From Nocardia suismassiliense (GTDB lineage Bacteria; Actinomycetota; Actinomycetes; Mycobacteriales; Mycobacteriaceae): a stretch of DNA of 64,000 nt. The stretch spans positions 2,344,319 to 2,408,318 of the forward strand of contig NZ_LT985361.1 in assembly GCF_900269665.1 (NCBI RefSeq), written 5' to 3'. A program made the translations under genes and the position numbers. Under the pieces are notes generated by a model. That model saw only the letters and a program-made list of their open reading frames with translations. It did no database searches and had not been told where the DNA came from. Below are positions 27,717 through 37,176 of the stretch, in pieces; the first letter of the stretch is position 1, and each line of letters begins with the position of its first letter.

Positions 27717-29516
27717 TTGTCTGCCGCAGCCGGGCTGAAGGCCGCGACGGTGAAACATCCGGACGCGATGGCGCCGCTGATCCGGATTCTGGACGAACTG
27801 CGGGAGATGACCAGATTCGCGGGCCGCGACGACCTGGGCAGCCGGTTGAGCATGGTCCGGGCGCGAGTGAGCGACCCCCGGGTCCGCCTCGTCGTCGTCG
27901 GCGAGCCGAAGAACGGCATGAGCACGCTGGTCAACAGCCTGGTCGGCGCGTCGGTCAGCGCGACCAACAGCGACCTGAGCGTGCCCGTCATCGTCGAGTA
28001 CGGGCCGGAACCGACTGCGACACTGGTGCGTTCGGTCGACGGCCGCACCGAACGGCAGTCGGTCGACCCGCTCGACCCCGGCCCCGCCATCTCCGGCTTC
28101 GGCGTGATCCGGGCCGAATTCACCCAGCCGAGTCCGCTGCTGGCCGACGGCGTTGTGGTGATGGACGCACCCGGCGCGCGCGGCGCCGACAACACCACCT
28201 GGTCGATGATCGCCGCCGCCGATGCCGTGCTCTACGTCGGCGACGCCGCCACCGAACTCACCGTGGACCAGATCGCCTACCTGCAACGCATCCAGCAGAT
28301 CTGCCCGACCGTCATCTGCGTGCTCAACAAGATCGACCAGTTCTCCCACTGGTCGCACACCCAGCAGCGCAACCGGGAACTGCTCGACGCGGCCGGGCTC
28401 GGCTTCGCGGTGGCGCCCGTCTCCGCGGAACTGCACCGGCAGGCCGGGCTGTCCGGCAACTATCAGCGCGACATCGAATCCGGTGTGCCGCAACTGATCG
28501 ACCATTTGCGCGACTATGTGGTCGCCCGCGCGGACAGTGTCGCGCTGGATGCCGCGGTGCAGGATATCCGGCTGGTCAGTGATCATCTCGCGTTGACGTT
28601 GCGCAATGAGGTCGAGTCGCTGCGGGATCCGCGCCGGCGGGATGAGATCACCGACCAGCTGGTGCGGGCCAGGGACAACGCGGAACAACTGCGCCAGCGC
28701 ACGGCGAACTGGCAGGTCACCCTGGTCGACGGCAGCACCGAGCTGATGGCCGACATCGAGCACGACCTGCGCCACCGGCTGCGCAACCTCGTGCGCGACG
28801 CCGAGGCCGAGATCATCAAGACCGATCCGGCTCGCCGCTGGAAGGAATTCGGCACCGACCTCGACGCCAGGATCTGCGAGGCGGTCGAAGAGAATTTCGT
28901 GATGGCGCACTACCGCTCGGTCGAGCTCTCCGAGCAGGTCGCCTCGAAGTTCTTGGCGGACAACCGCGCCGCGCCGCTGCCGGATCTGCGCCTGGACAAC
29001 CCCGGCGAGGTACTCGAACCCGTGCAGCCGCTGGAGCCGCTGGAGAGCGCGAAAGCCGGTGTGACGCAGCAGTTCCTGTCCGGCCTGCGGGGTTCCTACG
29101 GTGGTGTCCTCATGGTCGGCCTCGCCACCAGCTTGCTCGGCATGTCGCTGGTCAACTGGTACTCGGCCGGGGCGGGCGTGCTGCTCGGTATCAACGCGCT
29201 CTGGGACGATCGCAAGAATCGTAAGGCCCGCCGCCGGGCCGAGGCGAAGGTCGCGGTGGCTCGGCTGATGGACGACGTCATCTTCCAGGTCAGCAAGGAA
29301 TCGCGAAATCGACTGCGCGCCATGCAACGTGTGCTGCGCGATCACTTCACCGATATCGCCACCGACGTCGCCAAGCAGGCGGACGAGGCGCTGCGGCTGG
29401 CCGAAGCTGCCCACCACAAGTACGGCGACCACAGCGGCGAGCGCATCGCCGAGATCGACGTTCGACTCGGCAAACTGCGCGGCCTGCGCGAACAGGCCGA
29501 CAGTCTGACCGTCTGA
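27717..29516 (+). CDS. Dynamin-like GTPase, IniA-type, with altered P-loop
   Basis: The 599-aa protein has a dynamin-like GTPase domain. G1 reads GEPKNGMST (62-70), with Met68 where GxxxxGK[S/T] has its Lys. G3 is MDAPGARG (Asp150) and G4 is LNKID (204-207). Long helical stalk segments follow, then a hydrophobic paddle at about 461-495 (GVLMVGLATSLLGMSLVNWY). Bacterial dynamins remodel membranes; the IniA group responds to cell-wall stress in mycobacteria. The start is TTG at 27717 because AAGGAGG is 4 nt upstream. The altered G1 may impair GTP hydrolysis. Confidence 0.82.
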   Translation: MSAAAGLKAATVKHPDAMAPLIRILDELREMTRFAGRDDLGSRLSMVRARVSDPRVRLVVVGEPKNGMSTLVNSLVGASVSATNSDLSVPVIVEYGPEPTATLVRSVDGRTERQSVDPLDPGPAISGFGVIRAEFTQPSPLLADGVVVMDAPGARGADNTTWSMIAAADAVLYVGDAATELTVDQIAYLQRIQQICPTVICVLNKIDQFSHWSHTQQRNRELLDAAGLGFAVAPVSAELHRQAGLSGNYQRDIESGVPQLIDHLRDYVVARADSVALDAAVQDIRLVSDHLALTLRNEVESLRDPRRRDEITDQLVRARDNAEQLRQRTANWQVTLVDGSTELMADIEHDLRHRLRNLVRDAEAEIIKTDPARRWKEFGTDLDARICEAVEENFVMAHYRSVELSEQVASKFLADNRAAPLPDLRLDNPGEVLEPVQPLEPLESAKAGVTQQFLSGLRGSYGGVLMVGLATSLLGMSLVNWYSAGAGVLLGINALWDDRKNRKARRRAEAKVAVARLMDDVIFQVSKESRNRLRAMQRVLRDHFTDIATDVAKQADEALRLAEAAHHKYGDHSGERIAEIDVRLGKLRGLREQADSLTV

Positions 29517-29528
29517 CGAAAATCCCTG

Positions 29529-31517
29529 TCACCCAGGGTTGTTCGCGGGGGAGTGGGCGGGTTGGAAACCGCCTGCCGTTCGGTTGTCCTCGGCTCTGAT
29601 CACGTGGGTGACGGCGTTGATCAGGGCCAGGTGGGTGAAGGCCTGGGGGAAGTTGCCGAGGTGGCGGCCGGTGCGCGGGTCGATCTCCTCGGCGTAGAGG
29701 CGCAGCGGGCTGGCGAAGCCGAGGAGTCGTTCGCACAGATGCCTGGCGCGTTGCACCTCGCCAATCTCCACCAAGGCGGAGACCAGCCAGAACGAGCAGA
29801 TGGTGAAAGCTCCTTCGGCGCCGGACAATCCGTCATCGGTGGTCTCGGTGCGGTAGCGCAGCACCAGGCCGTTCTCGGTGAGCCGGTCGGCGATGGACAG
29901 CACGGTGGCGCGGATGCGATGGTCCTCCGGCGGCAGGAAGCGGGTCAGTACCGCCAGCAGCAGGGAGGCGTCCAGGGTGTCGCCGCCGTAGGTCTGGGTG
30001 AAGACGCCGTTGGCGTTCACGCCGTGCTCGAGGATGTCGGCCTTGATCTCGTCGGCGATGGTGTACCACTCGGTGGCGTGTTCGTATTGGCCGTGCAGCT
30101 CAGCGAGTTTCGCGCCGCGGTCCAGCGCGACCCAGCACATCACCTTGGACGAGGTGAAATGCTGTGGCTCGCCACGCACCTCCCAGATGCCGCGGTCGGG
30201 TTCGCGCCAGTGTGCGATGGCGGCGCGGACCTGGCGTTCCAGCAACGGCCACAACGTTTCCGGCACCTGCTGGCGTGATTTCACGTGCAGGTACACGGCA
30301 TCGAGCATGGTGCCCCAGATGTCGTGCTGGTCCTGGTTGTACGCCGCGTTGCCGATGCGCACCGGCCGCGAGCGGTCGTAGCCGCTGAGGTGGTCGAGGG
30401 TCTCCTCGGTGATCGGGCGTCCCCCGCCGATGCCGTAAAGCACTTGCAGCGGAACGGCATCCCCGTTGTCGCCGGTGGTGGCGTCGCGTAGGAAAGCGAA
30501 GAAGTCGTCGGCCTCACGGTCGAGCCCGAGGGTGTAGAGACCCCACAGCGCGAAGCTGGAATCACGCACCCAGGTGTAGCGGTAGTCCCAATTGCGTTCC
30601 CCGCCAGGGGTTTCCGGAAGGGAGGTGGTGGCGGCGGCCAGCAGCGCGCCGGTCGGTGCGTAGGTGAGCCCCTTGAGTGTCAGTGCACTGCGCTGTAAGT
30701 AGTTGCGCCACGGGTGATCCGGGAAGTTGCCGAGCGTGATCCACTGCCGCCAACTCTCGGTGGTCTGCCACATCTTCTGCGCCGCGTCTTCATAGGTCTT
30801 GGGCGCGGGCAGTTCCGACCAAGTCAACGCGACGAACTTCTCATCGCCCTCCGCCATTCTGGTCCGCGCGCGGGCCTCCCGGCCCTCGAGACCGAGCCGC
30901 AGATCGGTGGTCAGCACCAGGCTCGGCCCCGCACTCGGGTCGTCGGTGCGGATGGCGGTCGCCTCCTCGTACACCTTGCCGGTGTACTCCCAGCGACCCG
31001 CCGCACGGTGGTAGTCGAACGACGGTTCACAGCTCATTTCGAGCTCGACCGTGCCGTTGACGCACTTCACCGTGCGCAGCAGCATGTGCTCGGCATCCCA
31101 GTCCATCGGGGTGCGGCGGTGCGTCTTGGAGCGCTGGTCGTTGTTGTGCCACGGGCCGAGCACCAGCGCGTCACGCACGATCAACCAGCCGGTCTCGGTC
31201 TGCCAGGTGGTCTCCAGGATCATGCCGCCGGGCAGGTAGCGACGCGCGGCCGGCACGTTGACGCCGTACGGACCGATCCGGAAGTGGCCCGCGCTACGGT
31301 CCAGCATCGCGCCGAAGACGCTCGGGGAGTCCGGGCGCGGTACGCACATCCATTCGACCGCTCCGTTGCTGGCAATCAGACAGCTGGTCTCGCAGTCGGA
31401 CAGGAACGCGTAGTCGTCGATCGGTGGGTAGGCGCCATGCCGCTTGGACGCGGACAGGTAGCTGAGCACCGGCAGGTCGTACGGTTCGTCGACGGTGAGA
31501 TCATCGGAGGACGGCAT
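29529..31517 (-). CDS. GH15 glycoside hydrolase, trehalase type (Rv2402-like)
   Basis: The 662-aa protein has an N-terminal beta-domain (YPPIDDYAFLSDCETSCLIAS) and a C-terminal (alpha/alpha)6 barrel with GGERNWDYRYTWVRDSSFAL and YAEEIDPRTGRHLGNFPQAF, whose acidic residues are the GH15 catalytic pair region. No signal peptide is seen. Mycobacterial orthologues next to lepA/subI (Rv2402, MSMEG_4535) have been described as alpha,alpha-trehalases that need phosphate and magnesium. It is convergent with the dynamin-like gene. Confidence 0.88.
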   Translation of the reverse strand: MPSSDDLTVDEPYDLPVLSYLSASKRHGAYPPIDDYAFLSDCETSCLIASNGAVEWMCVPRPDSPSVFGAMLDRSAGHFRIGPYGVNVPAARRYLPGGMILETTWQTETGWLIVRDALVLGPWHNNDQRSKTHRRTPMDWDAEHMLLRTVKCVNGTVELEMSCEPSFDYHRAAGRWEYTGKVYEEATAIRTDDPSAGPSLVLTTDLRLGLEGREARARTRMAEGDEKFVALTWSELPAPKTYEDAAQKMWQTTESWRQWITLGNFPDHPWRNYLQRSALTLKGLTYAPTGALLAAATTSLPETPGGERNWDYRYTWVRDSSFALWGLYTLGLDREADDFFAFLRDATTGDNGDAVPLQVLYGIGGGRPITEETLDHLSGYDRSRPVRIGNAAYNQDQHDIWGTMLDAVYLHVKSRQQVPETLWPLLERQVRAAIAHWREPDRGIWEVRGEPQHFTSSKVMCWVALDRGAKLAELHGQYEHATEWYTIADEIKADILEHGVNANGVFTQTYGGDTLDASLLLAVLTRFLPPEDHRIRATVLSIADRLTENGLVLRYRTETTDDGLSGAEGAFTICSFWLVSALVEIGEVQRARHLCERLLGFASPLRLYAEEIDPRTGRHLGNFPQAFTHLALINAVTHVIRAEDNRTAGGFQPAHSPANNPG

Positions 31518-31641
31518 ACCTCATCTTCGGGCCGGCCGAGCCGCACGTCCACTGTCTTCGCCGCCGTGCCGTCTCAGCGGGCCTCCGTGACCGAATATTG
31601 ACCTTGCCGAGCTCTCAGGTGGACCCACTAGGCTGGACGGC

Positions 31642-31905
31642 GTGCAACAGATCGCAGGATGGTGGGACAGCTTCGAGCTGTGGGTCGCGGGACTCCCGTT
31701 CATCCCGCAGTTCCTCGTCGTGCTCGTCGGCATGGTCCCGGTCAGCTTCGCCATCGCCTACCTGCTCGACCGCACGCTGCGCGCCCTGCTGCGCATCCTG
31801 GACCGTAAGCACGGCATCGAGCAGGCGTTGCCCGCCGTACCCGACACCGTGCCCGCCGACCTCGCCGTCGACGCCCGCCCGACCGTGCAGAGCGGTGCTC
31901 ACTGA
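31642..31905 (+). CDS. Small membrane protein, Rv2401-like
   Basis: The 87-aa product starts at GTG 31642 (VQQIAGWWDSFELWVAGLP), has one long or two short membrane segments at about 19-46 (FIPQFLVVLVGMVPVSFAIAY) and a basic then acidic cytosolic tail. Position between the GH15 gene and the sulfate importer matches Rv2401. Function unknown. Its stop overlaps the ATG of the next small gene (TGATG). Confidence 0.7.
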   Translation: MQQIAGWWDSFELWVAGLPFIPQFLVVLVGMVPVSFAIAYLLDRTLRALLRILDRKHGIEQALPAVPDTVPADLAVDARPTVQSGAH

Positions 31906-31982
31906 TGCCACGTTCGCGCGTTCAGCTCGCTTTGATCGCTCTGCTCGTCCTCGTCGTGGTCGCCTGGCTCGTCACGCGCTGA
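31905..31982 (+). CDS. 25-aa single-span membrane peptide
   Basis: ATG 31905 shares its A with the TGA of the upstream membrane-protein gene. The peptide is MPRSRVQLALIALLVLVVVA followed by WLVTR: a short basic end, one hydrophobic helix and a basic end. Translational coupling and the perfect membrane-span composition argue that it is real. It may be the counterpart of the small frame annotated next to Rv2401 in mycobacteria. Too short for standard gene callers. Confidence 0.6.
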   Translation: MPRSRVQLALIALLVLVVVAWLVTR

Positions 31983-31992
31983 CGACCGACGG

Positions 31993-33054
31993 CTAGTTCT
32001 CCCGCTCGCCCGTCCGCCAGTCGTTGAACCGCTTGCCGATCTTGGACACCGTCTCGCCGACCTCTTGGCCGACCGTGCCGACCGCGGCGCCGACATCGCG
32101 GCCGAGGTTGCGCACGGTGCGGATCAGCGGGTCCTCGGACTGGTCGAAATTGGTGCGGTAGGTGCGCGCGGCGCCCTTGATCTCCTCGGTGAGACTGGTG
32201 TTCTTGTCCTGATCGCGCCGGGGATAGTCGCCGGCGAGCATGCGGTCGTATTCACCGCTCTGGATCCACCGGCGCAGCTCGGCGGCGCGCAGCACGGAGA
32301 ACGGGTGGCTCTGCAACTCCAGGTTGAGCAGTTTCAGCACACCGTCGCGCAGATCGCCGGACCGCTCGTAATCGTCGGCCTGCGCGAGGAACGCGCCGTG
32401 GTTCATCTCCTTGATCCAGGTGCCGCCCGCCGTCTTCATGTGCACCCGCACCGAGGCGTCGACATCCTGTCCGCACAGCAGCCCGGCCCGGTCGCCGGAC
32501 AGCTCGGACTTGCGGCTCCATTCCATCAGCGCGGCCACGATCGCGCGTAAAGCCCAGCCGCCCACCGGCATCCAGCCGATGCTCGCGGAGATGCGCAGCA
32601 AATGCATGAGCATGGTGCGGTACACCGCGTGCCCGGACAGGGCGTGACCGAGTTCGTGGCCGACGATGAAACGCAACTCCTCGGTATCCATCAGATCGAT
32701 GAGACCGGTGGTCAGCACGATGAACGGCTGGTCCATGCCGATGGTGAAGGCATTCACCTGCGGGCTCTGCAGTACGAACATTTCCGGGGTGGTGCGGGCA
32801 TCGAGCACGGCGACGCAGTCCTCGCGCAATTGATGCAGCGAACGGAACTGTCGCTCGTCCACCCGCACCGCCGTCGCCAGGTACAAAAGACGATGCTGGC
32901 GTTCTTGCAGCAAACCGGACAATGTACGCAGCACGGTGTCGAAACCGGACAGCGTGCGCAGCGCGACCAAGGCGGTCCGGTCGGCCGGGTGCTCCCACGC
33001 GCGAGTGCTGATGCCGGGAAACCTCGTGCGTATACGATCCGGGCTGGTAGTCAT
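31993..33054 (-). CDS. M48 family zinc metallopeptidase
   Basis: The 353-aa protein has the zinc motif VGHELGHALSGH (His133, Glu134, His137) and a third ligand in SELSGDRAG (Glu184), as in M48/HtpX-type peptidases. A weak hydrophobic stretch lies at about 147-177. The C-terminal 60 residues are helical and charged (VGQEVGETVSKIGKRF). ATG 33054 is chosen; the longer frame upstream is Arg-rich. It is divergent from the sulfate-importer leader. Likely role is membrane or cell-envelope protein quality control. Confidence 0.85.
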   Translation of the reverse strand: MTTSPDRIRTRFPGISTRAWEHPADRTALVALRTLSGFDTVLRTLSGLLQERQHRLLYLATAVRVDERQFRSLHQLREDCVAVLDARTTPEMFVLQSPQVNAFTIGMDQPFIVLTTGLIDLMDTEELRFIVGHELGHALSGHAVYRTMLMHLLRISASIGWMPVGGWALRAIVAALMEWSRKSELSGDRAGLLCGQDVDASVRVHMKTAGGTWIKEMNHGAFLAQADDYERSGDLRDGVLKLLNLELQSHPFSVLRAAELRRWIQSGEYDRMLAGDYPRRDQDKNTSLTEEIKGAARTYRTNFDQSEDPLIRTVRNLGRDVGAAVGTVGQEVGETVSKIGKRFNDWRTGEREN

Positions 33055-33113
33055 GGGATGAAACCCCCCTCTTCCTGGAGCTCTGTGATTCGAATCGAGG
33101 CCGCGGCCTCTGC

Positions 33114-33119
33114 TACAGT
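33114..33119 (+). promoter_or_regulatory. -10 hexamer for leaderless leader peptide of sulfate importer
   Basis: TACAGT ends 6 nt before GTG 33126, the spacing of a leaderless transcript. No convincing -35 was seen. It would drive the leader peptide and subI-cysTWA. Confidence 0.5.
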
Positions 33120-33125
33120 CTGCCC

Positions 33126-33215
33126 GTGTCTTCGAATGCCGTCCCGCAGGTCCGCCATGAACTGGCGTTGATCGCGGTCGGCAACCTCGCGGTCGCCGAC
33201 ATTCTCTGTCGCTGA
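33126..33215 (+). CDS. Probable leader peptide of the sulfate importer operon
   Basis: A 29-codon frame starting GTG and ending in ADILCR before TGA; the middle is VPQVRHELALIAVGNLA. Actinobacterial cysteine-responsive leader peptides often start leaderless and end with a Cys or Cys-Arg next to the stop, so that ribosome stalling at low Cys controls downstream expression. This frame fits that pattern but lacks the RRHVD block seen before nirA. It precedes subI by 203 nt. Confidence 0.5.
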   Translation: MSSNAVPQVRHELALIAVGNLAVADILCR

Positions 33216-33418
33216 TCGGCGACCGGGCACGTCTGCGCGTCCCTCCCTCGTAGACTGGCGTGCAACTTTTTCGCAGACGTCCCCGAACCCCGGCGGCCCA
33301 CCCGGCCGACAGTCGCGCCACAGCCGCATCGATGCGGCGGCAGGTCTACCGATCCATCGCAGTCTTTTCCGCCGCTCGGGATCCCCGAGCAGGCGGTCCG
33401 TAGGAAAGGTCCACCCCG

Positions 33419-34465
33419 ATGTCTCGCAAATCTTGGCTCACCCCGCGCCGACGTACCGCTGTCGCCGCAGTAACCGCGTTCGCGGCGGTCGCCCTCACCG
33501 CGTGCGGCGGCGGAGCCAGTGACACGGTCGGCGGTGGCGGCGCGGACGGCAGCGGCGGCACGCTGAACCTCTACGCCCACGCGGTCCCCAAGCCCGGCTT
33601 CGACAAGGTCGCCGCCGAGTTCAACAAGACCGAAAAGGGCAAGAACGTCATCATCAACGGCTCCTACGGCGCGTCGGGCGACCAGTCCCGCAAGGTCAAG
33701 GACGGCGCCGAGGCCGACCTGGTGAACTTCTCGGTTGAGCCCGACATCACCCGCCTGGTCGACGCCGGCCTGGTCGATACGAACTGGAATGCCGACGCCA
33801 CCAAGGGAATTCCGTTCGGCTCGGTCGTCGCGATCGTGGTCCGCAAGGGCAACCCGAAGGGCATCAAGGACTGGGACGACCTGCTGAAGCCGGGCATCGA
33901 GGTGGTCACCCCGAACCCGTTCAGCTCCGGCTCGGCCAAGTGGAACCTGCTCGCCCCGTACGCGGCCAAGTCCGAGGGCGGCAAGAACCCGCAGGCGGGT
34001 CTGGACTACCTGAGCCAGCTGGTGTCCAAGGACCATGTGAAGGTGCAGCCGAAGTCGGGCCGCGAGGCCACCGAGACCTTCCTGCAGGGCACCGGTGACG
34101 TGCTGCTCAGCTACGAGAACGAGGCGCTGTTCTCCGAGCGCAACGGCGACCAGATCGAGCACTTCGTGCCGCCGGTCACCTTCAAGATCGAGAACCCGGT
34201 CGCGGTGCTGAAGTCGAGCAAGAACCAGGAGAAGGCGCTCGCCTTCCGTGACTTCCTCTACACCCCCGAGGGCCAGAAGGCTTGGGCGCAAGCCGGTTTC
34301 CGCCCGGTCGACCCGAAGGTGGCGGCCGATTTCAGCAACGATTTCCCCACCCCGCAGAAGTTGTGGACCATCGCTGACCTGGGCGGCTGGAAGGCCGTGG
34401 ACAAGGAGCTGTTCACGCCGAACACCGGCTCCGTCGCGGTGATCTACGACAAGGCCACCAAGTAA
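33419..34465 (+). CDS. subI: Sulfate-binding lipoprotein
   Basis: The 348-aa protein has a lipoprotein signal with lipobox LTAC (Cys29). The mature domain is a sulfate-type periplasmic binding fold: TLNLYAHAVPKPGFDKVAAE, then GASGDQSRKVKDGAEADLVN, then WDDLLKPGIEVVTPNPFSSG. It captures sulfate or thiosulfate outside the membrane and delivers it to CysTWA. First structural gene of the operon; equivalent to Rv2400c. Confidence 0.93.
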   Translation: MSRKSWLTPRRRTAVAAVTAFAAVALTACGGGASDTVGGGGADGSGGTLNLYAHAVPKPGFDKVAAEFNKTEKGKNVIINGSYGASGDQSRKVKDGAEADLVNFSVEPDITRLVDAGLVDTNWNADATKGIPFGSVVAIVVRKGNPKGIKDWDDLLKPGIEVVTPNPFSSGSAKWNLLAPYAAKSEGGKNPQAGLDYLSQLVSKDHVKVQPKSGREATETFLQGTGDVLLSYENEALFSERNGDQIEHFVPPVTFKIENPVAVLKSSKNQEKALAFRDFLYTPEGQKAWAQAGFRPVDPKVAADFSNDFPTPQKLWTIADLGGWKAVDKELFTPNTGSVAVIYDKATK

Positions 34466-34496
34466 CCGGCTCCGGCACACGGGATACTGGACGACT

Positions 34497-35381
34497 GTGA
34501 CTGACACCAGCACCGCCGGGATCGGCACGAAGCCCGCTCCCGGCGGTACCCCGAACACCGGCCGGTGGAATTGGTCCTGGCTGCGCGTGACCGGCTCGGT
34601 GGGCCCGCTGGGCATCGCCACCGCGGTGCTCTGGCTCAGCATCATCGTGCTGCTGCCGCTGGCCGCGCTGACCGTCACCTCCTTCGAGGACGGCTGGTCC
34701 GGCTTCTGGGACGCGGTCACCGCGCCCGCCGCGCTGGACTCGCTGCGCATCACCGTGCTCGTCTCGGTGGTGGTCGCGGTGATCAACGTGGTGATGGGCA
34801 CGCTGATCGCCTGGGTGCTCGTCCGCGACGACTTCCCGGGCAAGGGCATCGTCAACGGCTTGATTGACCTGCCGTTCGCGTTGCCGACGATCGTGGCCAG
34901 CATCGTGCTGCTGTCCCTGTACGGTCCGCAGAGCCCGATCGACATCCACCTCAACGCAACTCAGCCCGGGCTGGTCGTGGCGCTGGCGTTCGTCACGCTG
35001 CCGTTCGTGGTCCGCTCGGTGCAGCCGGTGCTCATCGAGGCCGACCGCGAGGTGGAGCAGGCCGCGCTCTCGCTCGGCGCGGACAACTGGACCACCTTCC
35101 GCCGCATCGTATTACCGACCTTGGCTCCCGCGGTGATCTCCGGCGGCGGGCTCGCCTTCGCCCGGGCCATCGGCGAGTACGGCTCGGTGGTGCTGATCGG
35201 CGGAGCGATCCCGCGCGAGACCGAGATGGCCTCGCAGTACATCCAGAAGCAGATCGAGATCGATCGTCCGATCAACGCGGCCGCGGTTTCGGTTGCGCTG
35301 CTGGCGATCTCGTTCGTGTCGCTGCTCGTGCTGCGTTTGCTCGCCGAGCGCAGCGTGCGGAAGGAGCAGGAGACCCGATGA
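34497..35381 (+). CDS. cysT: Sulfate ABC transporter permease CysT
   Basis: The 294-aa inner-membrane permease has six predicted helices and the EAA-type loop EVEQAALSLGADNWTTFRRI that docks on the ATPase. An N-terminal extension of about 30 polar residues precedes the first helix. GTG 34497 is 31 nt after subI. Its stop overlaps the cysW ATG by 4 nt. Pairs with CysW to form the channel. Confidence 0.92.
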   Translation: MTDTSTAGIGTKPAPGGTPNTGRWNWSWLRVTGSVGPLGIATAVLWLSIIVLLPLAALTVTSFEDGWSGFWDAVTAPAALDSLRITVLVSVVVAVINVVMGTLIAWVLVRDDFPGKGIVNGLIDLPFALPTIVASIVLLSLYGPQSPIDIHLNATQPGLVVALAFVTLPFVVRSVQPVLIEADREVEQAALSLGADNWTTFRRIVLPTLAPAVISGGGLAFARAIGEYGSVVLIGGAIPRETEMASQYIQKQIEIDRPINAAAVSVALLAISFVSLLVLRLLAERSVRKEQETR

Positions 35382-36184
35382 ATCTGTCTTGGCCCACCCG
35401 GATTTCGCTGCGCGTCGTCGCGCTGGGCTACCTGTTCGTGCTGCTGGTGCTGCCGCTGATCATCATTCTGCTGCGCACTTTCGAGAAGGGCATCGGCGCG
35501 TTCATCGACTCGATCACGACGCCCGCGGCCATCTCGGCGTTCCAGCTGTCGATGATCATCGTGGCGATCGTGGTCCCGTTGAACGTCATCTTCGGCATCT
35601 TCACCGCGCTCGCGCTGGTGCGCGGAAAGTTCCCGGGGCGCACCCTGGTTCAGGGCATCGTCGACCTGCCGTTCGCGGTCTCGCCGGTGGTCGTCGGTGT
35701 CGCGTTGATCCTGCTGTGGGGTGCCAACGGCTGGTTCGGCGGGCTGGAGAGCGCCGGCTTCAAGGTGATCTTCGGCCTGCCCGGCATGGTGATCGCCACC
35801 ATCTTCGTCACGTTGCCGTTCGTGGTGCGTGAGGTCGAGCCGGTGCTGCACGAGATCGGCGACGAGCAGGAACAAGCCGCCAGCACCCTCGGCGCCACCC
35901 GGTGGCAGACGTTCTGGCGAATCACGTTGCCCGCCATCCGCTGGGGCCTCACCTACGGCGTGGTGCTCACCGTGGCCCGCGCCCTCGGTGAATTCGGCGC
36001 GGTGATCATGGTGTCGTCCGCGCAACCCGGCAAGTCACAGACGCTGACGCTGCTGGTGCACGGCCGATACATCAACGACCACAACACCTTCGGCGCCTAC
36101 TCCGCCGCGACCCTGCTGATGGGCCTCGCCCTCGTGACACTCCTGTTGATGACCCTCCTCGAACGCAAGCGGGGCACTAAATGA
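35378..36184 (+). CDS. cysW: Sulfate ABC transporter permease CysW
   Basis: The 268-aa permease has six membrane helices and the coupling loop [37 protein letters not shown] and [15 protein letters not shown] are typical CysW blocks. It overlaps cysT and cysA by 4 nt each, so the three subunits are translated in fixed ratio. Confidence 0.93.
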   Translation: MNLSWPTRISLRVVALGYLFVLLVLPLIIILLRTFEKGIGAFIDSITTPAAISAFQLSMIIVAIVVPLNVIFGIFTALALVRGKFPGRTLVQGIVDLPFAVSPVVVGVALILLWGANGWFGGLESAGFKVIFGLPGMVIATIFVTLPFVVREVEPVLHEIGDEQEQAASTLGATRWQTFWRITLPAIRWGLTYGVVLTVARALGEFGAVIMVSSAQPGKSQTLTLLVHGRYINDHNTFGAYSAATLLMGLALVTLLLMTLLERKRGTK

Positions 36185-37176
36185 TCACCGTGACCAATGC
36201 GAAGAAGAACTACGGTTCGTTCGCCGCGCTCGACGACGTCACCATCGATATCCCCTCCGGGGAGCTGACCGCGCTGCTCGGGCCCTCCGGTTCCGGCAAA
36301 TCGACGCTGCTGCGCTCGATCGCCGGCCTCGAATCGCTCGACTCCGGCATCGTGCTGATCGCGGGCAACAACGTGACCAGGGTGCCGCCGCAGAAACGCG
36401 GCATCGGTTTCGTATTCCAGCATTACGCCGCGTTCAAGCACATGACCGTGCGCGACAACGTGGCCTTCGGACTGAAGATCCGCAAGCGGCCCAAGGCCGA
36501 AATCGCCAAGCGGGTAGACGAATTGCTCGGCATCGTCGGCCTCGACGGCTTCCAGCACCGCTACCCGGCGCAGCTGTCCGGCGGTCAGCGTCAGCGCATG
36601 GCGCTGGCTCGCGCGCTCGCGGTGGACCCGCAGGTGTTGCTGCTCGACGAGCCGTTCGGCGCGCTGGACGCCAAAGTTCGTGCGGATCTGCGTACTTGGC
36701 TGCGCCGGCTGCACGAAGAAGTCCACGTGACCACCGTGCTGGTCACGCACGATCAGGAGGAAGCCCTGGACGTGGCCGATCGCATCGCGGTGATGAACAA
36801 GGGGCGCATCGAGCAGATCGGCACGCCGGAGGACGTATACGACCGGCCGGCCAATGAATTCGTGATGTCCTTCCTCGGTGCCGTCGCGCGGCTCAACGGA
36901 CATCTGGTGCGGCCGCACGACATTCGGGTCGGGCGGGAGCCGAGTATGTCGCTGGCCGAGCACGAGGGGACTGCCGAATCCGCAGGCGTTACCCGGGCGA
37001 CCGTTGAACGGGTCGTGCATCTGGGCTTCGAGGTCCGGGTCGAACTGCGTAACGCGGCGACCGGTGATCTGTTCGCGGCGCAGGTGACTCGTGGTGACGC
37101 GGAGGCGTTGCGGTTGGCCGATGGTGAGACGGTTTACGCGCGGGCGACGCGGATTCCGGAGTTGCCCGCGCACTGA
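36181..37176 (+). CDS. cysA: Sulfate ABC transporter ATP-binding protein CysA
   Basis: The 331-aa ATPase powers sulfate import. Walker A is GPSGSGKST (34-42), the Q-loop [12 protein letters not shown], signature [15 protein letters not shown], Walker [13 protein letters not shown] and the H-loop [12 protein letters not shown]-terminal TOBE-like domain (about 240-331) follows. Closely matches mycobacterial CysA1. Confidence 0.94.
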   Translation: MITVTNAKKNYGSFAALDDVTIDIPSGELTALLGPSGSGKSTLLRSIAGLESLDSGIVLIAGNNVTRVPPQKRGIGFVFQHYAAFKHMTVRDNVAFGLKIRKRPKAEIAKRVDELLGIVGLDGFQHRYPAQLSGGQRQRMALARALAVDPQVLLLDEPFGALDAKVRADLRTWLRRLHEEVHVTTVLVTHDQEEALDVADRIAVMNKGRIEQIGTPEDVYDRPANEFVMSFLGAVARLNGHLVRPHDIRVGREPSMSLAEHEGTAESAGVTRATVERVVHLGFEVRVELRNAATGDLFAAQVTRGDAEALRLADGETVYARATRIPELPAH

